This document shows, one piece after another, positions 59,139 through 64,000 of a DNA stretch of 64,000 nucleotides. This DNA is from Chryseobacterium mulctrae (GTDB lineage: Bacteria; Bacteroidota; Bacteroidia; Flavobacteriales; Weeksellaceae). The stretch spans positions 4,597,001 through 4,661,000 of the forward strand of contig NZ_VAJL01000001.1 of the NCBI RefSeq assembly GCF_006175945.1, given 5' to 3'. Below the pieces are notes generated by a model that saw only the letters and a program-made list of their open reading frames with translations, did not search any database and was not told the DNA's origin. Each line of letters begins with the position of its first letter. The stretch's first letter is position 1. Made by a program: the position numbers and the translations under genes.

Positions 59139-60569
59139 TTAAAAAATATAAGTTGCTACAGAACTTCCGCTGATTGTAACCGGCGCTGTTTTCTGATTAT
59201 ATTTTATATTGAAACTTTCATCCGATTTATTGTTGTTCTGAACTATCAAAACCGTTTTACCTTCGGGAGTTTTGAAAGCAATTGTAGCTAAGTTTTCTGT
59301 TTGTGTAGAAGCTATTCTCTGAGAATTTGCCGGAACAAACTTTGAAGCATGAGCAATAATATAATAGGCAACATTTCTTGTGAAGTTTTCACTGTCTGAA
59401 ACAGTAATCGCTCCTTTACATTCTGTACATCCTCCCGGTGTATGAGGTTTATATTGAGTATCATTCGCAAGATTCCATTCTAAAGCAATTTTACTCCAGT
59501 TTCTCATCGAGCCGATGACAACATTTCTGGTGTGCCAGTTTAGGTCTTCATTGAAAGTCCCTTTTGCACCTGTCCATTGTTCTGTAAAATAAAGGTTCTT
59601 ATTGGGATGAGCCTCGTGAACCGTACTCAAAGCTGAAATATCTCCTTCATACAAATGGAAAGCAGAACCGTCGATATATTGATTGGCTTCAGCATCATTT
59701 AAAATATTGATAGCGTACTCTGGTTTATTACAATTATGATCATAAACAACGATTTTAGTCTTAATATTATTTGATTTAAAGATCGGACCTAAACTTTGCT
59801 TAATGAAATCTCTCTGCTGATCGGAAACCATCAGTAAACTGGGATTGTTTCCTGGGTGTAATGGTTCGTTTTGAGGAGTGATTGCATCAATTGTAATTCC
59901 CTCTTTTTGCATTCCTTGAATATATTTCACAAAATATTTTGCGTAAACATCATAATATTCAGTTTTTAAGCTTCCACCAATCGATTTACCGTTATCTTTC
60001 ATCCAAACCGGTGGCGACCAAGGTGCTGCAATGATTTTTATTTTAGGATTGATTGCTAAAATTTCTTTTAACATCGAAATCAAATCTTTGTCTCTTGCCA
60101 AACTGAATTTAGAAAGAGAAGGATCGGTTTGCCCTTCCGATAAATCATCATAAGAAAAAACTTCGCCATCCAAATCGGATGCACCAATGCTCAATCTTAA
60201 ATAACTTATTGAAATTGAGTTTTTATCATTTCCGAAAAGTTCGTTTAAAAGCGCTTTTCTTTTTGAAGGAGAAAGACGATTGATTACTTCAACACTTCCG
60301 CCGGTTAATGTATACCCAAAACCATCAATATATTGAAACTTCTGAGTGTCGTCAATTTCAATATTCTGAAAATTATTAGAAGTATTTACAAAAGTTAATG
60401 CATTTTGTTGCTGTAATTTTACGCTTTCATCGCCTTTTGTCATCCAGATTTCGACTTTCTTATCTGTATTTGCTATAGATTTACACGAAGATAAAGGCAA
60501 AAGTACCACACCACTAAATAGCAGTGCAGTACTTTTTAAAAAGAAACTATATGAATTTTTGTTTAACAT
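59139..60569 (-). CDS. Glycoside hydrolase family 30 lipoprotein (beta-glucanase type)
   Basis: 476 residues. Lipobox LSSC (Cys29) predicts outer-surface or membrane anchoring. (beta/alpha)8 barrel plus beta-sandwich of GH30: QYIDGFGYTLTG and SIGASD near the start, acid/base E235 in TPQNEPLHP, nucleophile E330 in YFTEQWTGA. Members include beta-1,6-glucanases and glucosylceramidases. Next to a SusCD pair and a GH3, beta-1,6-glucan cleavage is the most probable role. Its start is 2 bp after the SusD-like stop. Confidence 0.9.
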   Translation of the reverse strand: MLNKNSYSFFLKSTALLFSGVVLLPLSSCKSIANTDKKVEIWMTKGDESVKLQQQNALTFVNTSNNFQNIEIDDTQKFQYIDGFGYTLTGGSVEVINRLSPSKRKALLNELFGNDKNSISISYLRLSIGASDLDGEVFSYDDLSEGQTDPSLSKFSLARDKDLISMLKEILAINPKIKIIAAPWSPPVWMKDNGKSIGGSLKTEYYDVYAKYFVKYIQGMQKEGITIDAITPQNEPLHPGNNPSLLMVSDQQRDFIKQSLGPIFKSNNIKTKIVVYDHNCNKPEYAINILNDAEANQYIDGSAFHLYEGDISALSTVHEAHPNKNLYFTEQWTGAKGTFNEDLNWHTRNVVIGSMRNWSKIALEWNLANDTQYKPHTPGGCTECKGAITVSDSENFTRNVAYYIIAHASKFVPANSQRIASTQTENLATIAFKTPEGKTVLIVQNNNKSDESFNIKYNQKTAPVTISGSSVATYIF

Positions 60570-60571
60570 AT

Positions 60572-62035
60572 TTAATATCCAGGATTTTGAGTTAAATTCG
60601 GGTTATTATCCAATTGAGTCTGTGGAATTGGCCACAATAGTCTATTTTGATTTAAATTATTTACATAAGGTAAAAGATTTCCGTTAGCATCTCTTTGCTG
60701 TGAAAGTATAGAAATTGCTTTTCCTGTTCTCTTCAAATCAAACCAACGGTGACCTTCGAATGCTAATTCTAATTTTCTTTCTTTTAGAATTTTATTGATT
60801 CCGTCCTCTGTATTGGCAATTGTGATAGGAGTTAAACTTGAGCTAGCTCTTGCTCTCACTTGGTTGACCAAAGTTGCGGCATCTGTGAAATTTCCCTGAC
60901 GAACTAATGCCTCAGCTCTGATTAGTAATAAATCAGCATACCTCATCACATAAAAATTCTGATGTCCTGAAGTAATTCTCATTTTATACATGAAAGGGAA
61001 ATTATTGCTTTGCCAGAAATTATCTGACCAACTTACCGTAGTCGGAGAAAACCATACACTTGAATTTTTTCTTACATTATCACCTTCCGTGTTGAAAGTA
61101 TTTACAATGTCGTAAGAAGGCGTATTAAATTTTTTCCAATCTGTGCCGTAAAACATTGAAGATCCCCATGCCCAAAGATTTCCTGCATTTCCGTTTGATT
61201 CGAAAATAGATTCTGTATTCGCTTCGTGATTTCCATCAAAAAGTTGATCATAAACCGGAAGTAATGAATACCCTTGTCCCATTAATTGAGTTGTATAATC
61301 AATGACTTTTGCATAATCAGGATTGGGTTTTGTTGCATAAACTTTTGCCAATAAAGATAAAGCTAAACCTCTTGTTGCTCTGTATTTATTTGAACTTGCA
61401 GGTGCGTTTGCTAAAGCTCCTTCTAAATCAGAGATAATTAAAGCGTATACTTCATTTATGGGCTTTCTTGTTGGGTAAACCTGTTCGTAAACCTCATCAA
61501 AATTTTCGTCATTCACACCGATTACAGCTTTGGTAACCAAAGGGAAATCTCCCCAAAGCTGAACTCCATGAAAATTATACATCGCTCTCATAATCGCTGC
61601 TTCAGCTTTCATTTCGGCTTTACGAGAACTCGTAAGAGAGGGATCAGGAATATTATCTACATAATTTAAAATTTTATTACAGTTATTAATAAAAGTAAAT
61701 AAGTAGTTCCAATCTCTGTTGACATTTGAATTTGTCGCAATTATTCTATACTCGTCAATCTGGAAGTTTTGAACATTATCACTTCCTGCATGTGCAATTT
61801 CTGTTTGTGCATCACCATTAAAGAAATAATCCAACTGCCAATATTCATTACCCAAATCGGTGTAAATCGTCGTCATCAAACTTTCAGCTTCAGCAGCAGT
61901 TTTGTATGGAGTATCTGTATTGGGAATTGCTCTGTCAGTTAATGGCTCTGTATCTAAATAATCACTACAAGAGGTAGTTCCTACTGTAAGAGTTGCCCCA
62001 AGCAAAAAATAATATATTGTTTTATTGAATTTCAT
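60572..62035 (-). CDS. SusD/RagB family outer-surface lipoprotein
   Basis: 487 residues. Lipobox TTSC with Cys23. SusD signatures: NYVDNIPDPSLTSSRKAEM (TPR-like helices), MRAMYNFHGVQLWGDFPLV (RAxxYFxLxxxFGxVPL variant) and the C-terminal ERKLELAFEGHRWFDLKRTG. It binds glycans on the cell surface and acts as a lid for the SusC channel. It stands 11 bp downstream of the SusC-like gene and 2 bp upstream of the GH30 gene, one operon. Confidence 0.95.
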   Translation of the reverse strand: MKFNKTIYYFLLGATLTVGTTSCSDYLDTEPLTDRAIPNTDTPYKTAAEAESLMTTIYTDLGNEYWQLDYFFNGDAQTEIAHAGSDNVQNFQIDEYRIIATNSNVNRDWNYLFTFINNCNKILNYVDNIPDPSLTSSRKAEMKAEAAIMRAMYNFHGVQLWGDFPLVTKAVIGVNDENFDEVYEQVYPTRKPINEVYALIISDLEGALANAPASSNKYRATRGLALSLLAKVYATKPNPDYAKVIDYTTQLMGQGYSLLPVYDQLFDGNHEANTESIFESNGNAGNLWAWGSSMFYGTDWKKFNTPSYDIVNTFNTEGDNVRKNSSVWFSPTTVSWSDNFWQSNNFPFMYKMRITSGHQNFYVMRYADLLLIRAEALVRQGNFTDAATLVNQVRARASSSLTPITIANTEDGINKILKERKLELAFEGHRWFDLKRTGKAISILSQQRDANGNLLPYVNNLNQNRLLWPIPQTQLDNNPNLTQNPGY

Positions 62036-62046
62036 AAGAATTTAAA

Positions 62047-64000
62047 TTAAAAGTTAGCTTTAAGACCGAAAATAAATGTTCTTACCTGAGGATAAGTTCC
62101 ATAATCAACACCAGATACACCGTTTGTCGTATTGAAAGCATTCACTTCTGGATCGAAGCCTGTATAATCTGTCCAAGTCAAAAGATTTTGACCAGTTACA
62201 TATAAGTTGATTTTACTTACTCCTTTGAATGGACTCAAGAAATTGTAACCTAATGTCGCGCTTTTAAGTTTTAAGAAAGAACCATCTTCAACAAATCTGT
62301 CTGAAACATACTGTGAACTTGCAGAATTTGCTCTTGGAGTATTCGTAATTTGTCCCGGAGTTGTCCAACGGTCTAAAACTGCAGTAGATTGATTTTTAAA
62401 GTCATTCATCATTTCCAAATCAAATCTTGATGCATTGTAAATTTCACCACCATAAGAACCAGTTATTAAAACATCTAAATACCAGTTTTTATAAGAAAAG
62501 CTATTGCTAAAACCAAAAGAGAAATCAGGATTTGGATTTCCTATGAATGTTCTGTCACCAGTATCAAAATATCCGTTTCCATTAGTATCTTTATAGACAA
62601 TATCCCCCGTTTGAGAATCAATATGATCTACCTGATAACCATAAAATGAACTAATTGCTTGTCCCGGAGTAAATCTCACCAAATTAGCTCCTACAGTTTC
62701 AATATTAGCTTTATCAAGTATAGGAACCCAGTTTAGCTGTAGCACTTTATTTTTTGTAAATGAAATATTGAAATTCGTATTCCAATTAAAGTTTTCGCCT
62801 TTAAAGTTTTGAGTATTCAAAGCAAATTCCAACCCTTTATTTTCCATATTTCCAACGTTTCTATAAAAAGGTACTTGTGCAGGACCCATTGGTATTGGAA
62901 TTATAAGATCATTTGTTTTTCTATGATATGCATCGACACTCAATTTAATTTTGTTGCTTAAAAAGCCAAAATCAACACCTATATTCGTGTCGTTTGTAAC
63001 TTCCCAACCCAAATTACTACTATCCCATTGTCTAGTGTACCAAGATCCTGCATTACCTAATTCAGTTTGTCTTTCCAAATTATAGTGCGAATATGGAGGA
63101 ATTCCTGAAACGTTTCCGGTCTGTCCCCATCCTCCTCTTAATTTCAATTCAGATATTACCTTACTATCAGAGAGAAAATCTTCATTTGATACCACCCACG
63201 ATGCAGAAACACCCGGGAAGAATCCCCATTTATTTCCATCAGCCAAAGCAGAGCTTCCATTATATCTGAAAACTCCCATAATGGTATATTTGTTATCAAA
63301 AGTATATAAAGCTCTACCAAAGAAAGACATTTCACGTAAGTTTTCTTTTACGAGACTTTCATGTCTGTTTACAGCACTATTAAAATAAAACATGGATGTT
63401 CCTTCCGGAAAACTGTCTCCCCAGTAATTATGCCAAGAATTTCTCTTTTCGTGAATCTGATTTCCTCCTAATAAAGCTAAATCATGAACTCCTGATTTTA
63501 TGGTATATGTTAAGGTGTTCTCAATATTCAAATCTTGATAAGTTGATAGATATTTCCCTCCAATACCTTTTTTCTCTCTTCCATAGCTTGTTTGGTAGCC
63601 ATCTGTGAATTGATCGTTTGTACTTTCAATTAAATCAAATGAAACCGTTGGTTTCCAAACTAAATTTTTAATCAGATTAACTTCAAACCCTAAATTACTC
63701 ATAAAACGTTGCGTCTGAGTTTCATTTTTTCTGGATTGATATGCCACTGGATTTTCCCACGAAGATTGAAAAGGATTTAAAGCAAATTGACCGTCTTTAT
63801 AACCATCAATGAAATTTCCGGAAGCATCTTTCTCTCTTACTTTTAACTGATTACCATAAATTGGCAGAAAAGAAGGTGTGTTTAAAGCACTTAAAATAAC
63901 CCCACCTCTTGAAGTACCTAAATTATCGTTTGTATTTTTTAAACCTGTATTGATGTAGTTGAAATTACCGGTGAGCTTTAGCCAATTGGTAATTTTTGCA
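62047..64000 (-). CDS. SusC/RagA family TonB-linked receptor, 5' truncated
   Basis: The frame is open to the window edge, so about 650 C-terminal residues are visible and the signal peptide, carboxypeptidase-like domain and plug lie outside. Visible are barrel strands of SusC type (IMGVFRYNGSSALADGNKWGFFPGVSASW, given by the core GFFPGVSASWVVSNEDF, then LRGGWGQTGN, GFEFALNTQNF-like, SFKNWYLDVLITGSYGG-like) and a C-terminus ending TFIFGLKANF. It imports oligosaccharides across the outer membrane with TonB. First visible gene of the PUL; its promoter and any SusR/HTCS regulator are upstream of the window. Confidence 0.93.
   Translation of the reverse strand, partial: AKITNWLKLTGNFNYINTGLKNTNDNLGTSRGGVILSALNTPSFLPIYGNQLKVREKDASGNFIDGYKDGQFALNPFQSSWENPVAYQSRKNETQTQRFMSNLGFEVNLIKNLVWKPTVSFDLIESTNDQFTDGYQTSYGREKKGIGGKYLSTYQDLNIENTLTYTIKSGVHDLALLGGNQIHEKRNSWHNYWGDSFPEGTSMFYFNSAVNRHESLVKENLREMSFFGRALYTFDNKYTIMGVFRYNGSSALADGNKWGFFPGVSASWVVSNEDFLSDSKVISELKLRGGWGQTGNVSGIPPYSHYNLERQTELGNAGSWYTRQWDSSNLGWEVTNDTNIGVDFGFLSNKIKLSVDAYHRKTNDLIIPIPMGPAQVPFYRNVGNMENKGLEFALNTQNFKGENFNWNTNFNISFTKNKVLQLNWVPILDKANIETVGANLVRFTPGQAISSFYGYQVDHIDSQTGDIVYKDTNGNGYFDTGDRTFIGNPNPDFSFGFSNSFSYKNWYLDVLITGSYGGEIYNASRFDLEMMNDFKNQSTAVLDRWTTPGQITNTPRANSASSQYVSDRFVEDGSFLKLKSATLGYNFLSPFKGVSKINLYVTGQNLLTWTDYTGFDPEVNAFNTTNGVSGVDYGTYPQVRTFIFGLKANF

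Overview
The window reads as a chromosomal segment of a low-GC Bacteroidota of class Flavobacteriia, most likely Chryseobacterium or a near relative (Weeksellaceae). Signs are SusC/SusD pairs, a type IX secretion sorting domain, a TamL/BamA-like outer membrane protein, DUF2490, flavobacterial TAnnTTTG -7 promoter boxes, almost no Shine-Dalgarno sequences, and AT-rich spacers filled with small palindromic repeats. No rRNA, tRNA, phage, transposase or CRISPR array was recognised. The genus is an inference from gene content.

Layout. 1-2.5 kb: end of an outer membrane assembly protein, then a leftward SanA-like/ferredoxin reductase pair. 2.5-5.75 kb: TlpA-like thiol lipoprotein, FecCD-type permease and its ATPase, split by a GxxExxY gene inside ~75 bp terminal repeats. 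5.75-14.3 kb: a MarR-type regulator with two palindromic operators, followed by a fatty-acid beta-oxidation set (bifunctional hydratase/dehydrogenase, thiolase, acyl-CoA dehydrogenase) with a large WG/MORN-like exported protein inside it. 14.4-21.6 kb: small exported protein, stand-alone HD hydrolase, TonB receptor plus DUF2490 protein, uvrA, and a lipoprotein gene with an apparent frameshift. 21.6-27.2 kb: inverted DnaA-box pair, an M28 peptidase/GNAT/VOC/EndoV-like operon, a divergent aminotransferase and a lipoprotein. 27.2-32.6 kb: membrane pyrophosphatase with a C-terminal OmpA domain, an amidohydrolase and soluble pyrophosphatase. 32.6-42 kb: surface-glycan-like genes (multi-TM transferase-like protein, PhyH dioxygenase, FemAB/GNAT-like protein), radC, L,D-transpeptidase-like protein, LolD-like ATPase, orphan histidine kinase, PBP4-type DacB, PepE. 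42-56 kb: housekeeping genes (transaldolase, era, map, acyl-ACP desaturase, gpmI, SUI1-like factor, uridine phosphorylase, fabI) mixed with small regulators and hypothetical proteins. 56.7-64 kb: a polysaccharide utilisation locus (susC, susD, GH30, GH3), running out of the window.

How parts work together. The MarR/beta-oxidation block looks like a self-regulated fatty-acid degradation unit. The PUL gene set resembles known beta-1,6-glucan loci: GH30 endo-cleavage, SusCD uptake and GH3 release of glucose. The envelope genes are consistent with wall and lipoprotein maintenance. The observations I rate highest are the GxxExxY repeat cassette, the pyrophosphatase-OmpA fusion with a relocated gate glutamate, the marR operator pair, and two probable one-base poly-T deletions that break or extend reading frames.
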